Shown: in pieces, positions 27,229 to 36,444 of the stretch
Numbering within the stretch: the first letter of the stretch is position 1
How the letters are laid out: each line of letters begins with the position of its first letter
Position numbers and translations under genes: made by a program
Source of the DNA: Archangium lipolyticum
Lineage (GTDB): Bacteria; Myxococcota; Myxococcia; Myxococcales; Myxococcaceae
DNA: 64,000 nucleotides
Direction: 5' to 3'
NCBI RefSeq assembly: GCF_024623785.1
Contig: NZ_JANKBZ010000009.1
Location: 310,001 to 374,000 of the forward strand
Notes under the pieces: generated by a model
Told to the model about the DNA's origin: nothing
Database searches by the model: none
Seen by the model: the letters and a program-made list of their open reading frames with translations, nothing else

Positions 27229-27583
27229 ATGTGTCAGTCGCAGGGCGACTGGGAGAAAGCAGGAACCCTGCTGGCCGATGCGGCGATCTCCCTGAAGCGG
27301 GCGGGCGGGAGGCCATTGTTCTCTGTACCAACACCATGCACAAAGTCGCCGAGATGGTGGAACAGCGCAGCGAGCTGCCGCTGTTGCATATCGTCGACGC
27401 TACCTCCTCTCGTTCGAATTGAGGGCGGATGGCATGCCCGTCACGATGGTGGTGGCGCTCATGCCGTCGCTGAAGGAAACGCCGATGCTGCTGCGCGCGG
27501 CCGAGGACTTCTTGCATGCTGTGCACACCTTGAGCAACCCGGCCGTGCTGAGCGGGTCATTCTCCTTCCCGGACGTGTGGTAG
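27229..27583 (+). pseudogene. Frameshifted amino-acid racemase fragment joined to an unknown 3' end
   Basis: The first part reads WEKAGTLLADAAISLKRAG in one frame and then AIVLCTNTMHKVAEMVEQRS...LPLLHI in another, the central part of an aspartate/glutamate racemase (RacX/YgeA type; catalytic Cys in VLCTNTMHK) broken by a ~1-nt shift near 27310. From about 27401 a third frame gives YLLSFELRADGMPVTMVVALM...LSGSFSFPDVW to a stop at 27583, the C-terminus of some other, unrecognised protein. So two gene remnants are fused; no functional product is expected. Confidence 0.55.
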
Positions 27584-27616
27584 GCGTCATGGACAGACCC
27601 GCTCGGAGAGGCGGAG

Positions 27617-28351
27617 TCACACCTGCGCGGTGGGACGGATGACGATCTCGTTCACATCGACATCGGCCGGCTGCTCGATCGCGAACGCAATGGCGCGGGC
27701 GATCGCATCCGGCGGCATCGCGAGCTTGTCTCGGGTGGCGGCGAGCTGGGCTCTCACCTCCGGATTCGCCACGCCATCCGCGAAGTTCGTCCGGACGATG
27801 CCAGGCGAAATGATCGTCACGCGCAGCTTGTCGCCGGCCTCCTGGCGCAAGCCCTCGGAGATGGCGCGCACGGCGAACTTCGTGCCGGAATAGACAGACT
27901 GGTTCGGCACGGTGCGATGCCCTGCTGTGGAAGCGATGTTGACGAAATGCCCGAAACCCTGCTTGCGGAAGACAGGCAGTGCCGCGGAAATGCCATACAG
28001 AACACCTTTGATGTTGATGTCGATCATCTCCTCCCAATCCCCAACGCGCAGGTCGTCGAGGGGAGAAACCGGCATGATGCCGGCGTTGTTGACGAGAACG
28101 TCGAGCTTGCCATACCGCTCACATGCCAACCTGACGAGGCCGGCCAGCTCGTCACGCCGTTTGACGTCCGTGCGTGCATGGGCAGCTTCGCCCCCCGCTC
28201 TCACGATACGGTCCGCGAGTGCCTCGAGGCGATCCAATCGGCGCGCGCCGAGTACGACCTTCGCACCGCGCTCGGCGAGCAGGAGCGCGGTTGCCTCACC
28301 AATTCCGCTGCTCGCACCTGTGATGACGACGACCTTGTCTTCGTTCCGCAC
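27617..28351 (-). CDS. SDR family NAD(P)-dependent oxidoreductase
   Basis: 244 residues, classical short-chain dehydrogenase: VVVITGASSGIGEATALLLAERG, NNAGIMP, catalytic Ser in VNIASTAGH and YSGTKFAV (Tyr-x3-Lys). GTG 28351 is taken as start because AAGGAG lies 8 nt upstream and the Rossmann strand begins at residue 6. Divergent from an AraC-type regulator 133 bp away, which may control it. Substrate unknown; sequences of this type are close to the YdfG/clavaldehyde-type reductases. Confidence 0.88.
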   Translation of the reverse strand: MRNEDKVVVITGASSGIGEATALLLAERGAKVVLGARRLDRLEALADRIVRAGGEAAHARTDVKRRDELAGLVRLACERYGKLDVLVNNAGIMPVSPLDDLRVGDWEEMIDINIKGVLYGISAALPVFRKQGFGHFVNIASTAGHRTVPNQSVYSGTKFAVRAISEGLRQEAGDKLRVTIISPGIVRTNFADGVANPEVRAQLAATRDKLAMPPDAIARAIAFAIEQPADVDVNEIVIRPTAQV

Positions 28352-28484
28352 GGAGAAACTCCTTCCCTGGGGTTGCGGGGCAAAGGAGTAGAGGGTGGAC
28401 GCTCGGCGGGCTTGGGCATTGTTGGCGGACATGTCCCGCCAAGAACGCCCAAGCCACGGTGGCGGCTCGCGGTAGCATCGAGGC

Positions 28485-29327
28485 GTGAGCCCTTCCCTTC
28501 GCGCCGTCTCCGATGGCCCGCACTCCATCCGGGTCTTCCTGCCCCCGAGTTGCCCGGGCCTGCGGGTGGTGCGCTACAGGACCGACGAGCGGCTGTGGCG
28601 CTCCGTGAAGGAGCGCTTCTCGGTGACGCTGACGTACTCGGGCCGAGCGGAGTGGTGCAGCCGTGGCAGGGTCTGGTCCACCACTCCCGGGACGCTCGAC
28701 CTCAAGCAGATCGGACAGGTCCACCGCGATCTGCGCCGCGAGGGTCCTTCCCGCTTCCAGGTGATCTCCTTCGATGAGGCGCTCGTCACCGAGGCCCGTG
28801 AGGCGCTGGGCCATCCGGCCTCATCCCACCTGCGGCGGGTACAGTTCGAACGCGAGCAGCCCATGGCGGCCCCCTTCGTCCGTCTCCATGCCCTGTTGGG
28901 CGAGGACAGAGTGGAGCCTTCCAACACACTGGAGCTCCAGACGGCGCTGACCGAGGCGCTCTCCGCGCTGGCCACGTGCTTCGGTGACACCGACGAGCCG
29001 GAGCGGCGCGCTCGCGGGCCCGTCCGCCGGGCGCGCGAGGCGCTGCACGATGCCCTGGAGCAGGGCATCACGCTGGAAGCCCTGGCCAGGCTGGCGGGAC
29101 TGGACAAGTTCCACCTGTGCCGAGCCTTCCGGGAAGAGGTGGGGATGCCGCCCTACGCGTACCTCACCCACCTGCGCATCTCCCGGGCCATGGGGCTGCT
29201 GACCCAGGGGCTGACCCCTTCGGAGGTCGCGCTCCGGGTGGGGCTCTACGATCAGAGCCAGCTCAACCGGCACTTCAAGCGCATCACCGGGCTCACCCCG
29301 GGCCAGTTCGCGCGCGCCGTGCAGTGA
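28485..29327 (+). CDS. AraC family transcriptional regulator
   Basis: 280 residues. C-terminal tandem helix-turn-helix: LEALARLAGLDKFHLCRAFREEVGMPPYAYLTHLRISRAMGLL and SEVALRVGLYDQSQLNRHFKRITGLTPGQF, the second with the conserved family signature. The N-terminal ~170 residues form a cupin-like sensing domain (RVVRYRTDERLWRS, GTLDLKQIGQVHR). GTG start. Divergent from an SDR gene, which is the likely target. 29328-29612 downstream holds no recognisable gene. Confidence 0.85.
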   Translation: MSPSLRAVSDGPHSIRVFLPPSCPGLRVVRYRTDERLWRSVKERFSVTLTYSGRAEWCSRGRVWSTTPGTLDLKQIGQVHRDLRREGPSRFQVISFDEALVTEAREALGHPASSHLRRVQFEREQPMAAPFVRLHALLGEDRVEPSNTLELQTALTEALSALATCFGDTDEPERRARGPVRRAREALHDALEQGITLEALARLAGLDKFHLCRAFREEVGMPPYAYLTHLRISRAMGLLTQGLTPSEVALRVGLYDQSQLNRHFKRITGLTPGQFARAVQ

Positions 29328-29612
29328 CGATCGCGCGGGGCAAGTCGAGGTATTACGGCTGGAGGGGCGAGATATTCTTCAAGTGCGTGGGCGGCGAGGC
29401 GGGAATGCCCACGCGTGTGCGGTGTCGGGGATGCGTGCCTCGGCGACGATGGCGACGGCGAGCGCACGGCCGATGCCATGGGGGCGCGGTAGGGGACTGG
29501 GCCTGTTGGCTCTGCGGTGGCGTAGACCGCTGGCCCTTCGCGGCTCTGGCCGGTTGGTCGCCTGCCTGCTCAGCGTTGACGTGGCCGTGCCGTCCGGCTT
29601 CACTCCGCCGCC

Positions 29613-30008
29613 ATGGCAAAAGTCACCGGCATCGGCGGCATCTTCTTCAAATCGACCAAGGACGACAAGGCGCTGTCCGAATGGTACCAGCGTCACCTCG
29701 GCATTCAGCTCGAGCCCTGGGGCGGCGCCATTCTGAAGTGGCCCGAGGATAAGGCCGAGGACAAGGGCCTCACGGTGTGGAATGTCGCGGCGAAGGACAG
29801 CGACTGGTTCGACGCGCCGTTCATGATCAACTACCGCGTCGACAACCTCGGCGAGCTGCTCGCTCAGCTTCGAGCGGCGGGGGTGCAAATCGTCAAAGGC
29901 CCCGAGAGCCACGAGAACGGCAAGTTCGCGTGGATCATGGACCCGGACGGTAACAAGGTGGAGCTCTGGGAGCCCATGCTCTGGGACGAGAAGAACAAGC
30001 AGCGCTGA
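29613..30008 (+). CDS. VOC family (glyoxalase/bleomycin resistance-like) protein
   Basis: 131 residues forming one vicinal-oxygen-chelate domain of two beta-alpha-beta3 modules: GIGGIFFKSTKDDKALSEWYQRHLGI and a C-terminal ENGKFAWIMDPDGNKVELWEPM, with the conserved DPDGN and metal-binding Glu. Probably a metal-dependent detoxification or dioxygenase-like enzyme; substrate cannot be inferred. Lone gene flanked by non-coding sequence. The codon use is less GC3-rich than neighbours, consistent with transfer. Confidence 0.85.
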   Translation: MAKVTGIGGIFFKSTKDDKALSEWYQRHLGIQLEPWGGAILKWPEDKAEDKGLTVWNVAAKDSDWFDAPFMINYRVDNLGELLAQLRAAGVQIVKGPESHENGKFAWIMDPDGNKVELWEPMLWDEKNKQR

Positions 30009-30551
30009 GCTGCGCGCGTTCCCAACCGCGCAGGAACACTCGACATCCGCTGTCCGGCGCATAGGCGGGATGGGAGGCCTGGCCAGGAGGGTCGGGCGAC
30101 CCGCCCTGCCTCGGGCTCCTCGAGAGGGTGCGTGCCTCCGCTGTGAGTAACTCCCAGAGCTCCTGCTGCGCTGGCCCCCAGGCCGGAGCCAGGACAGCAG
30201 GCAACTGAAGGTGGCCCGAGAGGGTGTCAAAGAACTCGAGCAGTGGTGAGGGGGCGGCAACCGCATGCCCGGCCCGAGCATTTCAAGAGGAGCCCGGGCC
30301 ATGGGGGTATGTCGCCACGCGTCAGGACTTCCTCACAGGCCTTCCAAACCGCCAGGCCCACTCCCAGCCCTCAAGTAAAAGTTTCCAAGGAATCAGATAA
30401 ATCAATTATGACGTTTCTGGGAGAATTGGCCATTATTGTTCGTTTAACCCGATTGTGCCAGTTGTTGCCTCTGTAGTGGCAAATGGTTCGAGAAGGTGCG
30501 TGGCCTGCACTCGAGGCGACTCGCCGAACCGCACAGCCTGAAGGAGGCGAA
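30009..30551. other. 543-bp intergenic region, AT-rich part and dispersed repeat
   Basis: No gene is supported. 30375-30480 is markedly AT-rich against the ~69% GC surroundings, as in recently acquired DNA. 30217-30290 is one copy of a ~74-nt repeat whose second copy is at 31832. An SD sequence AAGGAGG at 30540 serves the metalloprotease gene. Confidence 0.6.
30217..30290 (+). repeat. 74-nt direct repeat, copy A
   Basis: Contains GTGTCAAAGAACTCGAGCAG followed by GTGAGGG...GCCCGAGCA. Copy B at 31832-31905 has the same order with a few substitutions. The two copies flank the astacin-like protease gene. Confidence 0.65.
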
Positions 30552-31685
30552 ATGTTCAATCGTGCAATGCGTCACACGGCTTTTCTTGCCTTGGGTTTGT
30601 TGAGCACCGCGTGTGGAGATCAGGCGGCAACGGAGCACGAGAGCGAGTTGGAAAACGACGCCGTGTACAATTCACAGTACCCGAAAGGCCAGTCCTTCCA
30701 GGTGCGGCTGGCCGGCCTGAAAGAACCCGTCACGGCGGTGCTCAAGGGCGACTATGCCTTTGTCGGCGACCAGGTGATCGGCCAGGTCTCTGGCACGCAG
30801 GTGCTCAGCGCGGACAAACAGGTGCTGTTGACACTGGATGGTGAATCGCGAGTCAGGGCCATGGGCTCTGGCATCGTCAACGCCAACGGTCAGAAGTGGC
30901 CAGGGGGTGTGATTCCGTACGAGATCGATCCCGCCGCGTCGGCGGCAACGCGTGCGGCCTTCGAGGGCGCCAAGGCCGACTACGACGCGAAGACCTCCAT
31001 CCGCTGGGTTCCCCGAACCAACCAGGCCGATTACGTTCGGATCATCACCGGCGACGGGTGTTGGAGCTACGTCGGCAAGATCGGAGGACGGCAGGACTTG
31101 TCGCTGGGCAACGGCTGCGGCGTGAACCCCGCCCGGCACGAGCTCGGCCACGCTGTCGGGTTGGCGCATGAGCAGGTGCGCCAAGACCGCGATACATGGG
31201 TCACCGTCAACGCGGGCGGCAGCCAGAACGCCATTGACTGGGGATCGGCGGGCACGCCCATCGGAGCATACGACTTCGAGTCGATGATGCACTACCGCAA
31301 TTACTTCGTGAATGGCCGTTGGGATTACGTTCCCAAGAATGGCTTTCCGCCGGAGTGGGTTGGCAACGATCGCGTCAACACCTTTACCGCTGGCGACCTC
31401 GGGGCCATCCGCGCCATCTACGGCGGCACGACCACTGGTGTCTGCTTCTACTCTGACATCGACTACAAGGGCGAGAGCTTCTGCGCGACCAGCGACAGCT
31501 CCTGGGTCGGGACGCAATGGAACGACCGCATCTCCTCGGTCAAGGTGAGCCCCGGCTTCGAGTTCACCTTGTTCAACGACATCAATTTCGGCGGAAGTGG
31601 TCTGGGGTGTGGTTGTGACATCCCGAACCTGGTGCAGCACAACTTCAACGATCTCACCTCTTCGTTCCGGATCAAGAGGAAGTAA
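30552..31685 (+). CDS. Astacin-like metalloprotease lipoprotein with crystallin-type domain
   Basis: 377 residues. Signal peptide with LLSTAC lipobox (Cys21), then a propeptide-like beta region. Zinc metzincin motif HELGHAVGLAHE with ligands His196, His200 and His206 and catalytic Glu197, and Met-turn SMMHY about 40 residues later: M12A (astacin) pattern, lacking the animal Cys spacing. C-terminal ~90 residues (VCFYSDIDYKGESF...DRISSVKV...FTLFNDINFGGSG) form a beta/gamma-crystallin-like Greek key, probably calcium- or substrate-binding. ATG 30552 has AAGGAGG 6 nt upstream. Lower GC than neighbours and flanked by direct repeats. Confidence 0.88.
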   Translation: MFNRAMRHTAFLALGLLSTACGDQAATEHESELENDAVYNSQYPKGQSFQVRLAGLKEPVTAVLKGDYAFVGDQVIGQVSGTQVLSADKQVLLTLDGESRVRAMGSGIVNANGQKWPGGVIPYEIDPAASAATRAAFEGAKADYDAKTSIRWVPRTNQADYVRIITGDGCWSYVGKIGGRQDLSLGNGCGVNPARHELGHAVGLAHEQVRQDRDTWVTVNAGGSQNAIDWGSAGTPIGAYDFESMMHYRNYFVNGRWDYVPKNGFPPEWVGNDRVNTFTAGDLGAIRAIYGGTTTGVCFYSDIDYKGESFCATSDSSWVGTQWNDRISSVKVSPGFEFTLFNDINFGGSGLGCGCDIPNLVQHNFNDLTSSFRIKRK

Positions 31686-31716
31686 CAAGACCGTTCGTCC
31701 AAGCCCGGGCCGACGC

Positions 31717-31780
31717 ATAGGGCGAATAGAAGGACTGTTGAGGGGGCGGGCTGGTGCAGAGGGGCCGAGGAGGGTCGGCT
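31717..31780 (+). repeat. Dispersed ~60-nt repeat (copy shared with 55157)
   Basis: GCATAGGGCGAATAG...GGGCTGGTGCAGAGGGGCCGAGGAGGG-type sequence matching 55157-55222 with roughly 85-90% identity by eye. Intergenic in both places. Confidence 0.6.
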
Positions 31781-31831
31781 TGGGCCTGTGGGCAACTGCG
31801 GCCCGGCTCTCAACACCACGCGAGCTGCGTC

Positions 31832-31905
31832 CGAGAGGGTGTCAAAGAACTCGAGCAGTGGTGAGGGCGCAGCACCCGCATACCCGGCCCGAGCACCTCA
31901 AGCGG
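31832..31905 (+). repeat. 74-nt direct repeat, copy B
   Basis: Second copy of the element at 30217 (GTGTCAAAGAACTCGAGCAGTG core). The stretch 31686-31916 has no gene. Confidence 0.65.
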
Positions 31906-31916
31906 CTCGGGCGACG

Positions 31917-32252
31917 TCACAACGGCAGATTGACTGCAATTCCCTCGCGGCCGGAAATCCACTCGCGCAAGTACTGGTTGAGCTCCCCGTAGAATGACAC
32001 CGACACCAGGTCAGCCACCGCAAAGAGTTCGCGGAGCAGTGAATCCACATGGTTGTTATGCGTTTCGGCCGCGTCAGCGTCGACGTACTCCTCAATTATC
32101 GAATAATGACCGGGCCTCTGCGTGACGAACCACTGGTAGCGCAACGTTCCCGGCTCGGTCGCAGCGGCGGATGCCAATGCCCGCGCCACCCGCAGGAACT
32201 CTGCCTCTCCGTCGGTCCGTGCTCTGAACTCACATAGCACCAGAAGACTCAT
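31917..32252 (-). CDS. Antibiotic biosynthesis monooxygenase (ABM)-like protein
   Basis: 111 residues, one ABM ferredoxin-like domain: SLLVLCEFRARTDGEAEFLRVARALASAAATEPGTLRYQWF, then IIEEYVDADAAETHNNH with the conserved His, and SVSFYGEL. Such proteins are cofactor-free quinol monooxygenases or stress proteins. ATG 32252 has AGGAGA 6 nt upstream. It stands alone, convergent with the repeat region on its left. Confidence 0.8.
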   Translation of the reverse strand: MSLLVLCEFRARTDGEAEFLRVARALASAAATEPGTLRYQWFVTQRPGHYSIIEEYVDADAAETHNNHVDSLLRELFAVADLVSVSFYGELNQYLREWISGREGIAVNLPL

Positions 32253-32333
32253 ACGATTCTCCTGCGCAGGCCGCGCTTTGAGGGTCGGTTTTCGTCGTAC
32301 CACTCGGCAGGCTAGAAGTCGTCTGATAACCAG

Positions 32334-32376
32334 CCTGGCTGTCCCGCTTGTGCACGTCGATGCCGATGTTCTCCAT
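32334..32376 (-). mobile_element. IS110-type transposase N-terminal remnant
   Basis: MENIGIDVHKRDSQ is the start of an IS110-family transposase (DEDD RuvC-like domain, Gly-x-Asp-Val-His); the frame then leaves the homology. Only ~14 codons remain. The surrounding 32253-32672 (420 bp) carries no complete gene. Confidence 0.5.
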
Positions 32377-32672
32377 CTCCCACTCCCCCCCACTTCGGCG
32401 GTCACGTCCGCGCCGCCGCAAGTCAGGGCTCGGTGGGCCTCCACGCACGTGGCTGGCCAGCCGCTTCATCACCGCTATGCGTCCGACGTGCCGCCGCTGG
32501 CGATAGCGCGCGGGCCCCCGCAGCCGGACTTCTGGCACCAGCCCCTCCCGCGCGTGTCCCCACCAGGCCCGCGCTCACCCAGACACGTCCAGGTATCCCC
32601 GCGGAACGTACACGCGCCTCCGCGGCCAGGAGCCGGGAGGCGCGCTTGGTTCAGCTTGTCCTCAGACCGCGC

Positions 32673-33962
32673 TCAGTACGGATAGCGCTCCGCCACCGCC
32701 TGCATGTCGCAGGTCGTGATGTTGGCCGCACACGCGGTGGGGTTGTAATACATGATCGAGTTGCAATCCTTGTGGTGATTGAGGCCGAGGACGTGCCCGA
32801 TCTCGTGGGTCGAGACCGTCTTCCCGTAGTGCCAGCCCGAGTAGTAGTAGGTGTTCAACTTGATGGTGGCGCTCGCCATGCAGGTAGCGCTGGCGGCGTT
32901 GTAGTTCGCGTACCCGTACCAGCCGGTGGCGCCGTAATTGGCCTCGTACACCATGACGTCGGACGTGCCGCTGGCGCGCCAGTGGAGGTACAGGCTGTTG
33001 TTGTAGTTGTTGTACATCCACTCGTTCATGCCGTCGCCGACGGGCCACTTCGAGCTGGAGTAGTCCGTGAAGGTGATGTTCGTGGGCTTGCGGCACCACT
33101 TGTGGGGGAAGAGCGGAATCCCGCACCAGCTCTGGGCGGACGGCCCCTGCGAGGGGCGCTCATCCAACATGGCCAGCTTGGGCAGGTCGGGGCCCAGGTA
33201 CTGGACGGCCTTCGCGCGGGACGCGACCCGCTCGAGCAGCGCGCTGACCGGCTTGCCGGCGTATCCCTCGGTCGCGGCGGCGTGACGCTGCGAGCCCGCG
33301 TCCTGGATGAGGCCGTCCTTCACCTGGAACTGGCCCAGCGGGCCGCCGGTCACGGAGTAGATGCCCTCCATGGAGCGCGTGGCCAGGGGCGCGGTGCCCC
33401 CCGGCGGGACGAGGAAGAAGACCGCCTGCGCGCCCACCGCCGGCAGCGAGCTGTCCTGCGGCGCGATCGTGCATCCGTCGGAGAGCAGACCGCCCGGGAA
33501 CATGATCTCCACGGTGGAGCCCTGCGCCACCGTGCCGCCCGAGGCGGTCTTGAGCTCCTGCGAGGAGCGCGCGATGTCGCCGATCCGCACGGTCGCGATG
33601 GTCACCGGAAGGTCGGAGTAGATGCCGCTCTCCGGTCCGGTGGGCTGCCCCTCCACCTTGGACTGCGCCCAGGCGCGGACGACGTCGTAGCGCGTGGATT
33701 CCACCCGGCCGCTGACGATCAATGCCGAGTGGTCGGTCAGGTCATCGATCGAACCGTCCCGGCGGATCCAGTCCATCTCCATCGTGTGCTCCGTTCCCTC
33801 GGCGTGCGCCTGGGCGGGCACCGGCGTCCCGGGCACCCACGCCGTCACGCGAGCGTCCTCGGAAGCGGGAGCGGGCGCTTCGTCGGAACCGGGCTTGGCA
33901 CATCCAGCCAGGCCCAGGAGGGCGAATGGAACGACCCAGGAACACGTCAGTTTCTTGGTCAC
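32673..33962 (-). CDS. Matrixin-type zinc metalloprotease lipoprotein
   Basis: 429 residues. GTG 33962 is preferred: GGAG lies 6 nt upstream, whereas at the neighbouring ATG (33968) it abuts the start. Lipobox LLGLAGC. C-terminal zinc motif HEIGHVLGLNHHKD with Met-turn SIMYY within ~20 residues: M10A/matrixin metzincin. The middle has a long region with TSDVMVYEANYGATGWYGYAN and multiple Cys, and a beta-rich N-terminal part likely acting as a pro-domain. Secreted or surface protease for predation or remodelling. Lies 0.7 kb from the astacin-like gene, but opposite strand. Confidence 0.85.
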   Translation of the reverse strand: MTKKLTCSWVVPFALLGLAGCAKPGSDEAPAPASEDARVTAWVPGTPVPAQAHAEGTEHTMEMDWIRRDGSIDDLTDHSALIVSGRVESTRYDVVRAWAQSKVEGQPTGPESGIYSDLPVTIATVRIGDIARSSQELKTASGGTVAQGSTVEIMFPGGLLSDGCTIAPQDSSLPAVGAQAVFFLVPPGGTAPLATRSMEGIYSVTGGPLGQFQVKDGLIQDAGSQRHAAATEGYAGKPVSALLERVASRAKAVQYLGPDLPKLAMLDERPSQGPSAQSWCGIPLFPHKWCRKPTNITFTDYSSSKWPVGDGMNEWMYNNYNNSLYLHWRASGTSDVMVYEANYGATGWYGYANYNAASATCMASATIKLNTYYYSGWHYGKTVSTHEIGHVLGLNHHKDCNSIMYYNPTACAANITTCDMQAVAERYPY

Positions 33963-34384
33963 GAGCATCTCCGCGGGGTGAACGCCGGAATTCAGCGCCA
34001 GCGTGGGTTCTCCTAAAGGACGAGAAAACGAGACGCCTGTCCCACGTGGAGCCGAAAAAAGTGCGGGGGTAGCCACGACGGAAAAAGGTGCTCACGGCGG
34101 AACCTGGCGCCGGAGATGGTGTCAAAGGATTCGAACGCGGGACTCAAGTCACGCAACGAGACTCGGTATGGACGGGGGGCCCACGGGTCGTCGTCTGTCT
34201 CTCCAAGGCGCTCGGCGGGGGATGGCTGGCGAGCACGCAGTCCCCGGGGACGAGCGCGGGCGGGTAGGGGCTTGCCCCGGTTGGCACTCCCGCCCTGCGA
34301 GGCTGGGGGGATCCTTCCAATTGGCTTTAGCGGAGGGCCCCCGCCATGCGGTGACGGGGGCGAGGACGAGCATCCCGTGGTCCG
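33963..34384. other. 422-bp intergenic stretch
   Basis: No supported gene. Holds a degenerate copy (34118-34137, GGTGTCAAAGGATTCGAACG) of the GTGTCAAAGAACTCGA repeat. The matrixin promoter is expected near 33970-34080. Confidence 0.5.
34118..34137 (+). repeat. Short repeat GTGTCAAAG(G/A)A, degenerate copy
   Basis: Related to the cores of 30217, 31832, 38451 (inverted) and 63254; lies between the matrixin and glycosidase genes. Confidence 0.4.
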
Positions 34385-36444
34385 CTACGGTGCGATCGTC
34401 AGGGAGTCGAGGTTGACGTGGCCCGAGTCTCCCGAGCCGTAGACGTAGGCGAGGGTATTGGTGCCCGCGTTCAGCGGGATTCGCGCGGTGTAGGTCGACC
34501 AGGAGTTCCAGTCCGCTGTCGCGGGCAGGGTGATCTGGGTGCGCACGCCATTCAACATCATGGAGACCGTCTGGGCCGAGCCGCTGCCGTTGCTGTACTT
34601 CAGGGTCGCGGAGTAGGTGCCCGCCGTGCTGGCCTGCAGGGTGAACGCGGTGGTCGCTCCGGAGTTCCAGTACCCAGCGACGAACCCGCGCCCGGAGTAG
34701 CCCGGGTGGTCGTTCAGGGCGATCGCGCCCGAGGACAGCGCCGCGTCCTCCGCCTCGAGCACGAGCATCGGGGGAGGGGGCGGTGCGATCGTCAGGGAGT
34801 CGAGGTTGACGTGGCCCGAGTCTCCCGAGCCGTAGACGTAGGCGAGGGTATTGGTGCCCGCGTTCAGCGGGATTCGCGCGGTGTAGGTCGACCAGGAGTT
34901 CCAGTCCGCCGTCACGGGCAGGGTGATCTGGGTGCGCACGCCATTCAACATCAGAGCATGCGGGTGCGCTGCTCGGCCATATTGCCGAACCCGGATTCGA
35001 TGTCGCCGGACCACATGCCGTAGCCGTAGCGCTGGGCGCCGAGGTAGAAGTTGCGGTTGAGCGAGAACACCCGCCGGTCCGAGACCGCCCGCTGCCCGTC
35101 ATACAGCGACCGCTGCATGTTGAAGTGCTGGAGGCTGTTGAACAGCGTCCCGTTCGCCTCGTCGGCCTCGTCGTTCCACCAGCCCGCGATGCCCGAGTCG
35201 AACAGCGTCCGGGAGTGCTGCCAATACCAGTCACGGCACGTCTGCTTGGAGAAGTCGACGTCGTTGGCGGGCCGGCCGGAGAAGTACTCCATGTAATCGG
35301 CCAGGCCCGGGTAGAAGCAGCCGTTGGTGCGCGCCCACTGTCCCTGCACCGTGGTGCCTCCGCCCGCCTTCCCGACGATCACCCGGGGCTTCATGATCCC
35401 CATCAACATGACGCCCCTGGCCGCCATGTCCCGGGCGAACGTCCCGGCCGCCCCGCTGGGGAACTTGTTCGGGTGCACGTTGCCGCTGGCGGAGGTCGAG
35501 TTCCACCGGAACTCGCCGTAGTCGTCCTCGCCCCAGGCCTTGAAGTCGAAGTCCAGGGTGAAGGCATCCAGGGGGATCTTCCGATCCCGGTAGCCCTGGA
35601 CGATCGAGATGACCTCCGTCTGCGTGGTGCCCCACTCGCTGTTGTTGAACCCCAGGGCCCACTTGGGTGACAGGGCGGGCTTGCCGGAGATCTCCGCGAC
35701 GCCCGCCATCACCTGCCGGGGCGGACCGACCAGGACGTAGTACGCGACGTTGCGAGTCGACACGCCACTGAACTCCAGGGTGGTGTCGGTGATGGCGAAG
35801 TCCCCATCGATGGAGTCCACCAGCAACCCATAACGGCTGGTGAAGGCGAGCGGAGCCCCACCGTCCCCCTGCATGTTGGCGCTGACCCGGCCGCCGTCGT
35901 TGCGCTGCATGCCCTCGGCGAGGTTCTGCTTGGGATCCTTCTCGGCCCAGGGCACCGGGTTGCCGGTGATGCCGTAGAACGCCTGTCCGGACCCATGGTT
36001 GAACTTCACCCCGTCCGCATACACGCCCTCGGCGGCCTGCTCGCTCAGCACCAGCGCTCCCGTGGCGTCGAAGACGGAGAGGCGGGCGGGATTCCGGCTG
36101 ATCTTCACGGTCAGCTGCGCCGTGGTGACCACGATGGGATTGGACGCCATGTCGGCGGAGGTGATGTTGCCCGTGGCCCACGTCTTGGCGGGATCGATGA
36201 CGGCGGTGGGGGGATCGGCGACGCCACCGGGACGGTAGTCCACCTTGACGATGTCCGGGCGCAGGGCCTGGATAAGGAGCTTGTCGCCGCCGACGGTGAG
36301 GGTGAGGGTGTCACCCGAGAGGGAGGCACTGGTGACGGACCCGAGGGCGGCGTGAGCGGGCAGGGCCGACAGGCCGACCCCGGCCACTGTGGAGAGCAAC
36401 GTGGTCGCGAGCAACCTCGCTCGGCGGCGGTGAGACGCGAACAT
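34385..36444 (-). pseudogene. GH31 glycosidase broken by internal deletion, with CBM tail
   Basis: From ATG 36444 (GGGAGG 7 nt upstream) 497 residues read as a secreted family-31 glycoside hydrolase: signal peptide ending AHA, N-terminal beta domain, TIM-barrel motifs PKWALGFNNSEWG, LDFDFKAWGEDDYG and WWNDEADE, then GMWSGDIESGFG, after which TGA (34951-34953) stops the frame. In another frame the sequence continues as a carbohydrate-binding module (LMLNGVRTQITLP..., NLDSLTIAP) to a stop at 34385. The junction falls inside a CBM copy, so the rest of the catalytic domain has been deleted. The first ORF could still give a truncated protein, but probably no active enzyme. Confidence 0.7.
34389..34953 (-). 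repeat. Near-identical 172-nt CBM-coding direct repeats
   Basis: 34389-34560 and 34782-34953 differ at about two positions over 172 nt and lie 393 nt (131 codons) apart. They encode the same CBM segment (VRTQITLP...WNSWSTYTARIPLNAG...VNLDSLTIAP). The second copy's edge is the deletion junction in the GH31 pseudogene. Confidence 0.8.

Noticed and set aside
32433-34016. 527-residue plus-strand open frame
   Set aside because: Antisense to the matrixin-like protease, which has the zinc motif and a lipobox.
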